From Ophiura sarsii (lineage: Eukaryota; Echinodermata; Ophiuroidea; Amphilepidida; Ophiuridae): 64,000 nucleotides of DNA. Positions 54,837-64,000 of this stretch are shown here, piece after piece (positions within the stretch are counted from its first letter, which is position 1; the number at the start of each line of letters is the position of its first letter). The notes beneath the pieces were generated by a model. It did no database searches. It worked only from the letters and a program-made list of their open reading frames with translations, and was not told the origin of the DNA. Position numbers and translations under genes: made by a program. The stretch lies in assembly GCA_035610835.1 (NCBI GenBank), contig CM069452.1:7211109-7275108 (forward strand), given 5' to 3'.

Positions 54837-56150
54837 AGGTCGTCCGTAGGAAGAGACCTTATGGCAGCATCCTTCGTGTGTAGTCTGTGTGTGTAGTCTG
54901 TGTGTGTGTCAACAATTTGGTATACACTTTTTGGTATACACTTTTTGTTACAATTTGGTATACACTTTTTGTTTTGTCCATTTCTTTTCCATACAATGTC
55001 CAATTGCAATCAAACTTCGGTCATAGATGCAACATGGGAACCTTCATATGTTAATGAGGTCAAAGGTCACATACCAAGGTCAAAGGTCATCCGAGGTCAA
55101 GATGTATATGTAAAAGTGGCTGCATATGTAAAATTGATTACATTTGTTCATTTCTTTTCCATACAATGACCAATTGTAACCAAACTTTGGTCATAGATAC
55201 AACATGGAAACCTTCATATGTTAATGAGGTCAAAGGTCACATACCAAGGTCAAAGGTCATCTGAGGTCAAGATGTAAATGTAGAAATGGCTGCATATGTA
55301 AAATTGATTACATTTTTCCATTTCTTTTCCATACAATGTCCAATTGCAATCAAACTTCGGTCATAGATGCAACATGGGAACCTTCATATGTTAATGAGGT
55401 CAAAGGTCACATACCAAGGTCAAAGGTCATCCGAGGTCAAGCTGCATATGTAGAATTGATTACATTTGTCCATTTCTTTTCCATACAATGACCAATTGTG
55501 ACCTAACTTTGGTCATAGATACAACATGGAAACCTTCATATGTTAATGAGGTCAAAGGTCACATACCAAGGTCAAAGGTCATCTGAGGTCAAGATGTAAA
55601 TGTAGAAATGGCTGCATATGTAAAATTGATTACATTTTTCCATTTCTTTTCCATACAATGACCAATTGCAACCAAACTTCAGTCATAGATACAACATGGA
55701 CACCCGCATATGTTAATGAGGTCAAAGGTCGCATAGAAAGGTCAAAGGTCATCTGAGGTCAAGATGTAAAAATTAGTACACTTTTTTTTTGTCTCTTGTT
55801 CATTTTTTTTTTGTCTCTTGTTCATTTTTCCATACAATGACCAATTGCAACCAAACTTGGGTCACGGATGCAACATGGAAACATTCATATGTTAATTAGG
55901 TCAAAGGTCACATACCAAGGTCAAAGGTCATATGAGGTCAAGATGTAAAATTAGCTGCATATGTAAAATTAATTACATTTAAACAGGTGAAGTACAATTG
56001 CAACCAAACTCCAGGATGTTTATTTTATTTTTTATATCCTGGATCCGCTAGTGGTCTAACCTCTTTCTTTCTAGATGCCTGTGGTTTGAGATCCACCTTG
56101 TTTTTAATCTACCCTATAAACGGACGACCTATTTGGGACCGCTGTCCCTA
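54837..56150. mobile_element. Large tandem-repeat element, second family, nested in MITE
   Basis: Starts AGGTCGTCCGT and has its inverse ACGGACGACCT at 56120-56130, followed by stem-loop GGGACCGCTGTCCC (56135-56148) and TATTTTT. The core is six units of 150-180 bp, each with ACCAATTGCAACCAAACTT-type and AGGTCAAAGGTCA sequences (usually two of the latter). The plan of inverted subterminal repeats, tandem core and 3' stem-loop before a T-run equals that of 27704-29192, with different sequence. Confidence 0.75.
56040..56107 (+). other. tRNA-like segment (possible pol III A and B boxes)
   Basis: CCGCTAGTGGTCTAACC resembles an A box and GGTTTGAGATCC a B box about 35 bp later, with GTGG/CCAC flanking the B box as a T-stem and TTTTT soon after. 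A full cloverleaf does not fold by eye, so this is at best tRNA-derived. Confidence 0.3.
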
Positions 56151-56227
56151 TTTTTAATGTTCATCTTGAATTCTGAAGTAAATTTTTAAACATTTAAAAT
56201 TTTCAACACCACTTTATGTGCCTTTAA

Positions 56228-56551
56228 TATAAAAGCTAAAACAATGAAGGTGGCTGAGGCGATTTTTGTTTTACAATGTTGAAACATTTAGAAGAAATGC
56301 ACGCGAAGTGAGCCAAAAATGTCAGTATGTTAAGTAAAATGTAAGCCTGCATTTTAACTACAATTTTGCTTTGACTCCCCCTCATATGATGGTATTAATT
56401 TCATGACCCCCTATTTTCTGTGTATAAAACCTATGACCCCCCCCTCTCAGGATGTTTGTGACGCCCTCCCCCCCCCCCTCCCCGAAGAAAATGATAGCCC
56501 TCTAAGCACGATTTTTGGGATCAGAAATTGAGAAACTAGAGATAGACAAAG
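56228..56551. other. No gene; Harbinger-like right end near 56480
   Basis: CCCCGAAGAAAATGATAGCCCTCTAA resembles the right end of 22154-22476; the left end is not found. Otherwise AT-rich. Confidence 0.4.
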
Positions 56552-56874
56552 CAGAGGCGTACCCAGAGGGGGGGGGGGGGGGGCAGGGACCCCCCCCCCC
56601 CTTAGAATAAGCCTGTCGGTAAATTTGAGCCTCCGTCGGTAGATTTGCGTATTTGACCATGCATTTTTTTTTGGCCGGTTTTGTGGACAACCTATCGCTA
56701 CCACCGCCCCCCCCCCCCCCCCCCCCACTTATCAAGATTTCGGCTGCTGCATGTTTTACGATTTTTTGGGGGGGAGTCTGTAAAAAAACTTATTGGTAAA
56801 TCATGCCTTTCGTCGGTACAACTATGGTCGCCCCCCCCCCCCCCCCCTGTTTCCAAAAGCTGGGTACGCCACTG
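56552..56874. mobile_element. hAT-like MITE with poly-G/C interior
   Basis: CAGAGGCGTACCCAG and CTGGGTACGCCACTG-type ends; AGACAAAG is duplicated at 56544-56551 and 56875-56882. Five G or C runs of 8 or more occupy the interior. Confidence 0.9.
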
Positions 56875-57036
56875 AGACAAAGCAATGACCTTACCCTTCC
56901 TTTAGAGCAGGCTTTCTCAACTAGATTTACTGATGCGCCACATTTTAGTCACCAATTTGTTGAAGCTCCACTTGGTCATATTTTTTTAGAATTTACAATG
57001 GCAAAATTCCCTTCGTAAAATATGTTAACATATGTA

Positions 57037-57208
57037 TCTCGAGACAGTGACGTAACCGCGTATTCTACTAATTGCATCACATAACGCGTGCGCATACTCG
57101 CGGCGCTGGCGTACAAACACGAGCGTTGAAAGGCGGAAGATACACACGCGTGCGTAAAAGCTACGCCTGTTCAGTTACGTCACTGTCTCGAGATGGCCGA
57201 ACAGAGTA
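57037..57208. mobile_element. Family E MITE, left end truncated
   Basis: CTCGAGACAGTGACGTAAC to GTTACGTCACTGTCTCGAG, then ATGGCCGAACAGAGTATA. Nearly identical to 39950-40136 but missing the outer left terminus. Confidence 0.8.
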
Positions 57209-57436
57209 TAGGCAACATAATAACTAATATTACCCTTTTGAGGGCACATGCGCGCTTCGCGCGCGAACAATTGCTGTCTTTATACATCTGACCGTCATGG
57301 GCCTATAAAGTCTGGCTATATATATTTATTTTTTTTAAACAAATTTTTAACCACTCTCGCGCCACTTAGGATGCTTTGATGCGCCATTTGAGAATGCCTG
57401 CTTTAGAGTCATTCATAATGATATTTATATTACAAA

Positions 57437-57788
57437 AGGTAGATGTTCTGATTGCTGGCCTGATTTTCAACTTGATGTTTTCTATTTTACATGAAAGGTC
57501 ATCCTTAAAATTGTCACATTCCTAATTTTGATAGTTGCATTACTCCAATGGTTTTTAGAAGCGCAAGGTCACAAGAAATTTGCCCATTGAGTAGTGCACA
57601 AACTGGCAGGTGGTTATCCACCTTTGGCAGTTATTCACCACATTTTAGCCTAACATTTCTAAATGGACCATTGTTGGCCCTAAAGATTTTACATGATAAT
57701 GTGAAATATATGTGGATTCTTCTGATATCAAAATATCTTGATGTGAAAAAATTATCATAGCCAAAAAAAATGTGATCAGAACATACCT
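57437..57788. mobile_element. TTAA MITE (family C), diverged copy
   Basis: AGGTAGATGTTCTGAT at the left and GATCAGAACATACCT before TTAA (57789-57792). The body aligns with 22788-23121 and, inverted, with 34018-34575. Confidence 0.75.
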
Positions 57789-57792
57789 TTAA

Positions 57793-58018
57793 TACATAAG
57801 ACATTCCTCCGCCGCGCCTAGGACCACACGTATCGATATAGTCTATGTTTTTTTTTTAAATGGGACACCCTGTATTTTCCTATATTTTTTCCGCGTCCGT
57901 TTTAAAACTTTCCCATGTTCATCACAAGAGGGCAGCAAATTTGCTGGAAAAACAATATGGCAAAAAAACACGGTAGGGTGAAGATCGACCGTCCGTAATA
58001 TCTCAGATTGCAGCGAAA
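57793..58018 (+). promoter_or_regulatory. INTS3: Presumed INTS3 promoter and 5' UTR
   Basis: No TATA box in an obvious place. TCACAAGAGGGCAGCAAA at 57922-57939 resembles a CTCF core, and AACAATATGGC lies nearby. The region is short and free of MITEs, between a MITE end and the INTS3 ATG. Confidence 0.35.
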
Positions 58019-61000
58019 ATGGGCGAAAATAAAGGATCTAAGCTGTTTGTCACGACTGTTCTCGATGTCAAAGATGATCTTGAGGAGGTAAACGTATTAA
58101 CGCACATCAATTTTGGCAGTAATTTCGTCGATATTCGTCGCGGTTATGATAACTTGCTAATCGTGGATCGCTATCATAGAATGTCAATATAACGTGTAGA
58201 TGATGCTCCATTGGTTCTGCACGGTGCACCAACTGCTCGTTAATTTTCGATAAGTCCAAGAACTAAATAAAGAATTTGCACTGGAAAGTGTGTAGAGTGG
58301 GGTTGTTGCTTACTCTCATGATTGCTGCTTGTTCAACTTGACTTGTTTGAACAAGGGCTTGACAAGGCAATATAATTATTTATTAAACAAATAATGTTTG
58401 ATTGATTGAAGCATCGCAGTTTCGCAGGATTACAATATATGCACCACTAGTCCACCAAGAATATTAAAGATAACCCAAAAAGCAAATAACCAGTTGCTGG
58501 TTCACACTCGTACAGTACACTAGTCTTCACTACACTCAGCTTTAATATAAAAAATAATTGTTATTTATTCATTTGCTGTTGATGTAAATAATCAGCCTTA
58601 CTTAAAATTATATGGCCTCTGGTCGGATAAGCATTTTATTTTTACACTAAAAATAAAGACTCAAGTTCTAAAGCAAAGCAAGCAGTTATAGTTTAGTGAT
58701 ATGCCATGGTCCTTGTCTATTCTGTAGTTCATTCAGGTCCAAATTGGCAAACCTCCTTAGAACAGCAAATTAATTCAGCTTCTGGCCTTGGATTACTTTT
58801 GCGTTCGGAGATATTGAAACCGCCTAGATTTCTAGTCTTGCCATTTTGGAACTGATTTTATTTTATTGGGTAACATCATATGTACAGAGCAGGCCTAAAA
58901 ACATCTACAATACAAATATGTTGTAAGGCCAAATAAAAAATATAGTATTTTCTCATAAGGTTTATTGCGAATAGGTAAAAATCAATTGATTATCCTTTAC
59001 TGATGCATTGTGGGAGAGAAAAGGACAAAATTTGCCCCATTTTTTCTCCAACTACCAACAATGCATCAGAAAACAATAATCAATTGATTTTTACCTATCC
59101 GCGATAAGGCTTATCCTCCCGCGCATCCGTTTTAGCTGCCGCATCAAGAAAAGTGTTTATTTTTTATTCATTCATTTATTTAATTTATTTTCAATGAAAA
59201 AATATTGTCTTTTTCAAGAAATTTTTGAAAAATCCGTGTCATTTTCACAATCTGCACTTTTTTCAATCGTGAAAATATTTTTTTTAGTCTATGCACAGGT
59301 GGAATAAATACTACCTATGACGCTATTAAAAATTCTGTGCTAAGTCTATATATATACAAATGCATCAAATCCTTGTGCCATCCATAGCAATTTTGAAGAA
59401 GAAAAAAAAATGTGCCTGCATTCTCCATTTTTCAAGAAACAAGGTGTTTTTTTACTTGGCTTAATACATGCACATTTGAATAACATATAGAAATAAAATA
59501 TGAGCAAAAGTACCAAGGATAGCCAAAAAAGCTTTGACTTAAATGCTTATTTCCATTGGGGTCCAAAAACAACAAAACAAATTTAAAAAAACAGGGCACG
59601 AGTACAAAGTGAGACCAGCTCAAGAATCAATTGAATCAACTCGCCAGAGTGTCTTTGAACTAATTGTTTGAACAAACAAAATGGTGTTCTTGATCTCACT
59701 TGGCAATGAGTTCCAGTGATGAATAGCAGTACTATATAGTATAAAAAACTGTTGAAAACATACCTATTTCCTTTTGGAAATGGGTCCTTTTATTTTTAAT
59801 ATTTTATAATGTGTATAGACTATAGTTAATTCTATTTTTTACTTATTGCATTGTTGTAATTTTGCATGTTGCTTTTTTAATAATATGCACAGCGCTTTGG
59901 TCTGTTTTGGAAAAGCGCTATATAAGTCTGTATAATAATAATAATAATAATAATTAAAAAAAAGTTAGGCAGGCCCATTAGTTTTCTTCAGGCCTCCTAT
60001 AAATTACCAATGAATTATCCTAAACTACAATTTGAAAATATAATGAACTGTAATTTTCATTTCTCCCAGAAAATGGAAAGATGTCGGGAATTGCTGAAAC
60101 AAGTAACCAATAGCTTATCAGACAGAGAAGCTCATGATGCATTAGTAGCTACGGTAAGTAATGTGGTGGATTATTCCACTCTCTGAGGGCCTAGAATGAG
60201 TTACTATAGTCTATTTATCCATCATGAGACAGTGGCGTAACTGCGTATTCTACTAATTGCAGCACATAATGAGAGCGCCTATTCGCGGCGCTGACGTATA
60301 CACACGAGCGTTGAAAAGCGGAAGATACATACGCGTGTGTAAAAGCTGCGCTTGTTAAGTTACGTCTCTGTCCAGAGGAAGCCAAATAGAGTATGGCACT
60401 GATTGAAAAGCGGAAGATACGTACGCGTGTGTAAAAGCTGCGCTTGTTAAGTTACATCACTGTCCAGAGGAAGCCAAATAGAGTATGGCACTGATTGAAA
60501 AGCGGAAGATACGTACGCGTGTGTAAAAGCTGCGCTTGTTAAGTTACATCACTGTCCAGAGGAAGCCAAATAGAGTATGGCACTGATTGAAAAGCGGAAG
60601 ATACATACGCGTGTGTAAAAGCTGCGCTTGTTAAGTTACATCACTGTCCAGAGAAAGCCAAATGGAGTATGGCACTGTCCAGACTGACAAAATTCAGCAT
60701 TGATCAAAATGCCCTTAAGGGGGCTGTGCACCTTCAGGTACAGCCTCCGTAAAACTGCCGTAACTTCTTCATTATTCATTTAATCTATATGAAAGTATAC
60801 ATTTTTTTTGCAGGAAAGGGTTCAATGAATCCAACCATGATCATGAAATTGACCATTTTGGAAAAAATTATAAAAAAACACGTTTTTGCCCCATTTTAGG
60901 TTTGGAAAAGATAACTCAAAATATATTTTGTCAAATTTTGTCATACTAGTTTTATTATATTCCTCATACAATTCCCTAGGAATCTTTTTTTGTTGTTGAA

Positions 61001-61875
61001 AATATTTATTATTTTTTGAATTAGAGACCAAAAAGTGCCAAAAAATGTGATTTTTTACATTTACAAAAATCACGTTTTTTAGCACTTTTTGGTCTCTAAT
61101 TCAAAAAATAATAAATGTTTTCAAAAACAACAAAAAAGATTCCTAGGGATTTGTATGAGGAATATTATAAAACTAGTATGACAAAATTTGACACAATTTA
61201 TTTTGAGTTACCTTTTCCAAACCTAAAATGGGGCAAAAAACATGTTTTTTTATAATTTTCTCCAAAATGGTCAATTTCATGATCATAGTTGGATTCATTG
61301 AACCCTTTCCTGCAAAACAATGTATACTTTCATATAGATTAAATGAATAATGAAAAGTTACGGCAGTTTAACGGAGGCTATACGAAGGTGCACACCCCCC
61401 TTAAAACACCACATAATTTGCAATCATAAATACTTATTTTTGTTTTTACTAAGGTATGTAAAAATGATTGTCATCCTGTCATATTTTAAACCGCCTCCCT
61501 TTAACCAGCCCTGATTTTAAAACTGAAAAATAGATCTTTTACTTTGTTCCATTATGTGTAATTTGGAGACATATATAAGATAGGAAGATATTTTGTTTTG
61601 GTTGAAATCTTTACTTTATATTTGTTTTGAATCTTAAGAAAATAAATCTACTAGTACTACACAATACATTTTCAGTAATTCAGAGTGGATTGAATGGATA
61701 CTGGTTTTGTTTTATGACATAAGTTCTTATACTTAGAGTGATTAATCTTAATTAAAATATGTTTAAATCTCTTCATATTCCAAACTTCCAGGTTTGCAAA
61801 GGTTCACAGCAACATGAAGAGATTACAGTTGGATTGCTATACAGTGTATTGACAGAACCACTTACAGCCGCAAAG
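58019..61875 (+). CDS. INTS3: Integrator complex subunit 3 (INTS3), first three coding exons (partial)
   Basis: INTS3 is a scaffold subunit of the nuclear Integrator RNA-processing complex and also part of the SOSS single-strand DNA-binding complex. Exon 1 (58019-58087) encodes MGENKGSKLFVTTVLDVKDD and ends LEE. Exon 2 (60070-60153) encodes KMERCRELLKQV then SLSDREAHDALVAT. Exon 3 (61792-61875) encodes VCKGSQQHEEITVGLLYSVL and ends LTEPLTAAK. Donors are GTAAAC, GTAAGT and GTGAGT; acceptors end TTCTCCCAG and AACTTCCAG. All joins are phase 0. The run of D-KD-LEE, ER-C, REA-DAL, VCKG-QHEE and VLTEP matches the N-terminus of the family. The N-terminus is shorter than the Gly/Ala-rich mammalian one. 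Later exons lie beyond the window. Introns 1-3 are full of transposons. Confidence 0.88.
58950..59115. repeat. Palindrome in INTS3 intron 1
   Basis: TAGGTAAAAATCAATTGATT at the left mirrors AATCAATTGATTTTTACCTA at the right; ATGCATTGT/ACAATGCAT pair further in. Arms are about 60 bp with a loop of about 30. Confidence 0.75.
59432..59755 (-). pseudogene. LINE 3' fragment on the minus strand
   Basis: Reverse-strand translation near 59755-59690 reads FFILYSTAIHHWNSLPSE, the C-terminal WN-LP motif of the LINE at 6590-8104. The following 3' UTR shares CCAAGGATAGCC and GCTTATTTCCATTGGGGTCC with 6715-6766. Only the last few hundred bases remain. Confidence 0.75.
59725..59960 (+). mobile_element. LINE/SINE 3' tail with AAT microsatellite
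   Basis: GAAAACATACCTATTTCC resembles the LKTYLF end of a LINE ORF2. AGCGCTATATAAGTCTGT then an AAT run (59931-59958) is the typical 3' end of L2/CR1-type elements and the SINEs that use them. It abuts the previous fragment tail-outward. Confidence 0.65.
60229..60678. repeat. Family E MITE with its right part tandemly amplified
   Basis: One diverged full copy (60229-60400) is followed by three more copies of its last ~94 bp, each containing GAAAAGCGGAAGATAC, ACGCGTGTGTAAAAGCTGCG and CAGAGGAAGCCAAATAGAG. Confidence 0.85.
60719..61400. mobile_element. TTAA-flanked foldback, 682 bp (INTS3 intron 2)
   Basis: GGGGGCTGTGCACCTTC and GAAGGTGCACACCCCCC are the termini between TTAA sites (60715-60718, 61401-61404). 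The two halves mirror each other to a centre near 61056, with arms of about 330 bp at high identity. Confidence 0.85.
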
Positions 61876-61906
61876 GTGAGTTTTCAGAGTGGGGGCACCC
61901 ATTTGT

Positions 61907-63283
61907 ACCCCCCTGACTAGAATAGCCAGAAGGGGATATTATATTGTCATCAGGCAATGTGTGTGCGTCCGTATGGTGTGTGTGTATGTTCCCTTTTGAT
62001 AGCTCCGGCCTGTTCAGTGCTCTCATATGAAAAGGAACACTTCAATTTCAACCAAACTTGTTGACAATCATTTTATGGGCAAGGGGACTTGAGGTGCTCA
62101 TGGGATGTACACAGATTGACCTGACCCCTATCATTGGCCTATGTGACCTTTGACCCAATTTGTTGTCAACATTTTAAAACTGCACTTCTTGCTGTTAATG
62201 GCTCGCATTAACTTCAATCTCAACCAAACGTGGTGACAATAATCTTTGGGTATTAGGGGGCATCAGATGCTAATGGGTGTGTACACAGATTGACTTTTAA
62301 TGACCCTGTATGACAGTGTTACCAACCTATGGGGCGCGACCCCAGGTGAGGTCGCGACGCACTTTTTGTGGGGTCGCGGACTATCCTAATTTAACAAAAA
62401 TAAAAATCCTATGTTTTCATGAAAAGTGTAATAGTTATATAACAAATACATTGGCTAATAACCCAATGTAACTTATCGCCTCATTCCAATCGATCTGCAC
62501 AGAGATGACGGAGAATTATTGCATGATCATTGACCTAATTTACAGCAGCTGTGCGTGCATACTTCTCACGGGGTTGAACAGAAGGGCGTGCCTAATTACA
62601 CCGATTCGTTTCTTATTACCCACATTTTAAAGTTGTTACGTTTTGTGAAGAAACAGTGGCGTAACCAGCGGACGTCGTGTCGGTTGAGATTGGCACTGTC
62701 GGTTCATTTGACAAGACAAGAGGAATCCCCGGAGAAATCATGGAATTATGATGGTCAAAAGTACACAGATGAAATTTTCAAAATGCAATATTCTCTGGTA
62801 CAAGCTTGTTTAGAGCCAAATGTACCTCAATCGAAAGAATAAGTGTTAAGTCGAAAATGTTCGCGTGCTGCGCGCGCATTTCTTGACTCAGAACAATGTT
62901 CAGTTGACCTTCAGTTCTTGCCCCCCCCACCAATATCAATTCAATAATCTAGTTACGCCATGGTGCATACAGATGGCCGGTGCATACAGATGGCCGGCGC
63001 ATCACGCGAACGACCTTACCAGGACAAATTCATTGAGCTAAGTTTCTATTATGTGGCCCCCACATGTGATTTTTGTGAGGGGTCGCGCTCTGATGCTGGT
63101 TTCTGGAATGGGGTCACCACCAGAAAGAGTTGGGAACCACTGCTGTATGACCTGTTCGATAATGACCACTAGACTTCCCTACAAGATGCTCTCGCATTCG
63201 TGATTAAATGGATATTCTGAACTACTCCCATTAAGTGAATCTCCCAGTAGCCAGGGGGATTTGCAAGTCGTGACTTGCAGTAT
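61907..63283. mobile_element. Large tandem-repeat element, copy 3 (INTS3 intron 3), with nested hAT
   Basis: The 5' end ACCCCCCTGACTAG...AGCCAGAAGGGGAT and GT-rich stretch parallel copy 1. The 3' end has AGCCAGGGGGATTTGC, stem-loop GCAAGTCGTGACTTGC (63263-63278) and AGTATTTTT. The core is different: about two 175-bp units with AACTTCAATCTCAACCAAAC. So the ends are shared but the core repeats are exchanged. It begins about 30 bp after exon 3. Confidence 0.75.
62314..63142. mobile_element. hAT (Charlie-like) non-autonomous element, 829 bp
   Basis: Left CAGTGTTACCAACCTATGGG and right AGTTGGGAACCACTG ends are inverted; CTGTATGA is duplicated at 62306-62313 and 63143-63150. GGGGTCGCG phrases near both ends also match Charlie-type hAT termini. 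A 95-codon frame inside is not a recognisable transposase. Confidence 0.85.
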
Positions 63284-63320
63284 TTTTTGCTCGGGATGCA
63301 CCATCATCGATCTCAATTAA

Positions 63321-63681
63321 AGGTATATTATGTGATCCCCCCCTCTATGCCCAATTTTTTTTTAAAGTAGATTTTCTTGCAGATTTACATTTTTGATCAT
63401 AAATCATGAATATATTCTGAGTTACAGAGCGATACGATTCCTAATTACTTCAAAATCAGGGTTTTTAGAGTGAAAATAGAGTGAAAATAGATTGTTCGCT
63501 AGCGAACAATCTATTTTCAACCCTTAAAAACCATGATTTCAAAGTAATTAGGAATCGTATCGCTCTGTAATTCAGAATATATTTATGATATATGATCAGA
63601 AATGTTAATCTGCAAGAAAATCTACTTTAAAAGAAAAATCATGGGTAGGGCGACCCCTGGAAAAGATCACAACATATGCCT
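63321..63681. mobile_element. TTAA MITE (family F), foldback copy
   Basis: AGGTATATTATGTGATCC and GATCACAACATATGCCT ends between TTAA sites (63317-63320, 63682-63685). It folds around TTGTTCGCTAGCGAACAA, a different central palindrome from that of 51125-51498. Confidence 0.88.
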
Positions 63682-63685
63682 TTAA

Positions 63686-64000
63686 CCCGACCTCCTACAA
63701 TCATGTTCAAAACTGTTGGGACACTTCCTGCATGTCCTGTGAAACGGTGGTCCCTCCCCCTAAACTCAGTGTTGGTCCATATAAAAGCATCGTCCAGCAA
63801 CGGGCTGTGTTGGGTTTTTTTGGGGGGTGGTTGAGGGATGGCAGTTTTACATAAACTAGTTTTGACTATCATACTTTCAACTGACAGCTTTCTACTCATT
63901 TTGGAAGACATTTCATGCGCACGTGTATAGTGTCCCAACAGGTTTTGAACAAGATTGTAGGTGTGTTTTAAGGAATAAAACTTATCAGTGTTGAAAAACG
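63686..64000. other. INTS3 intron 3 continues; no feature seen
   Basis: CCTACAATCATGTTCAAAAC near 63693 is mirrored by GTTTTGAACAAGATTGTAGG near 63942, so another foldback element probably spans about 63690-63962. Confidence 0.5.

Larger units (their letters stand above)
54507..56223. mobile_element. TTAA MITE (family B) split by a large insertion
   Basis: Left end AGGGGCACTAAGAGATG after TTAA (54503-54506); right end ATGTGCCT before TTAA (56224-56227). The MITE sequence is followed to about 54836 and resumes at about 56151 (AATGTTCATCTTGAA), with 54837-56150 inserted in a T-run. Confidence 0.75.

Noticed and set aside
62555..62842. 95-codon frame as a hAT transposase remnant
   Set aside because: I see no DDE, BED or dimerisation motifs; it spans a probable nested element inside the hAT ends.

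Overview
This is a window of animal nuclear DNA. Four host genes with GT-AG introns, and one that looks intronless, sit in AT-rich, strongly repeat-laden sequence. The density of non-autonomous DNA transposons and of G/C homopolymer runs carried inside them suggests a marine invertebrate deuterostome such as an echinoderm. That is inference; nothing here fixes the species. One run of 100 Ns (40601-40700) marks an assembly gap inside a 120-bp satellite.

Host genes. (1) A THEM4/THEM5-like hotdog acyl-CoA thioesterase on the minus strand (exons 12749-13032, 11595-11705, 10301-10457, with a possible short first exon at 18892-18903). (2) A ZIP-family zinc transporter on the plus strand (20768-21931), uninterrupted, with a TATA box upstream. 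(3) A two-exon C18orf32/UPF0729 homologue on the minus strand (38008-36673). (4) Mitochondrial ribosomal protein bS16m (MRPS16) on the plus strand (47311-48660), whose 3' splice site and first visible coding segment are tandemly duplicated. (5) The first three coding exons of Integrator subunit 3 (INTS3) on the plus strand (58019-61875), running off the right edge. These five are unrelated housekeeping genes.

Mobile DNA. A nearly intact Ty3/gypsy-type LTR retrotransposon (13334-18570) has very short LTRs, a 5-bp target duplication and a probable self-priming (Tf1-like) primer site. If the first exon of the thioesterase is right, it lies in that gene's intron 1. There is a 5'-truncated LINE at 6590-8104 and LINE tails near 59.4-60.0 kb. 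Most other recognisable repeats are non-autonomous DNA elements whose ends and target duplications can be read directly: TTAA-flanked MITEs of several families, 8-bp-TSD hAT-like MITEs, TTA/TAA-flanked PIF/Harbinger-like elements, and TA-flanked mariner-like foldbacks. Many are nested.

Most unusual content. Three related large elements (27.7-29.2, 45.0-46.4, 61.9-63.3 kb) and a fourth of similar plan (54.8-56.2 kb) have inverted subterminal repeats, a 3' stem-loop followed by a T-run, and a core of tandem repeats; in three of them the core is saturated with the nuclear-receptor DR1 sequence AGGTCAAAGGTCA. This resembles the plan of Helentron-derived (HINE/DINE-type) elements and is the best candidate for something undescribed here. 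Other highlights are the self-priming LTR element, the MRPS16 acceptor duplication, MITEs carrying promoter-like motifs (CRE/YY1; E2F), a MITE hairpin kept by compensatory changes, and nested kilobase-scale palindromes.
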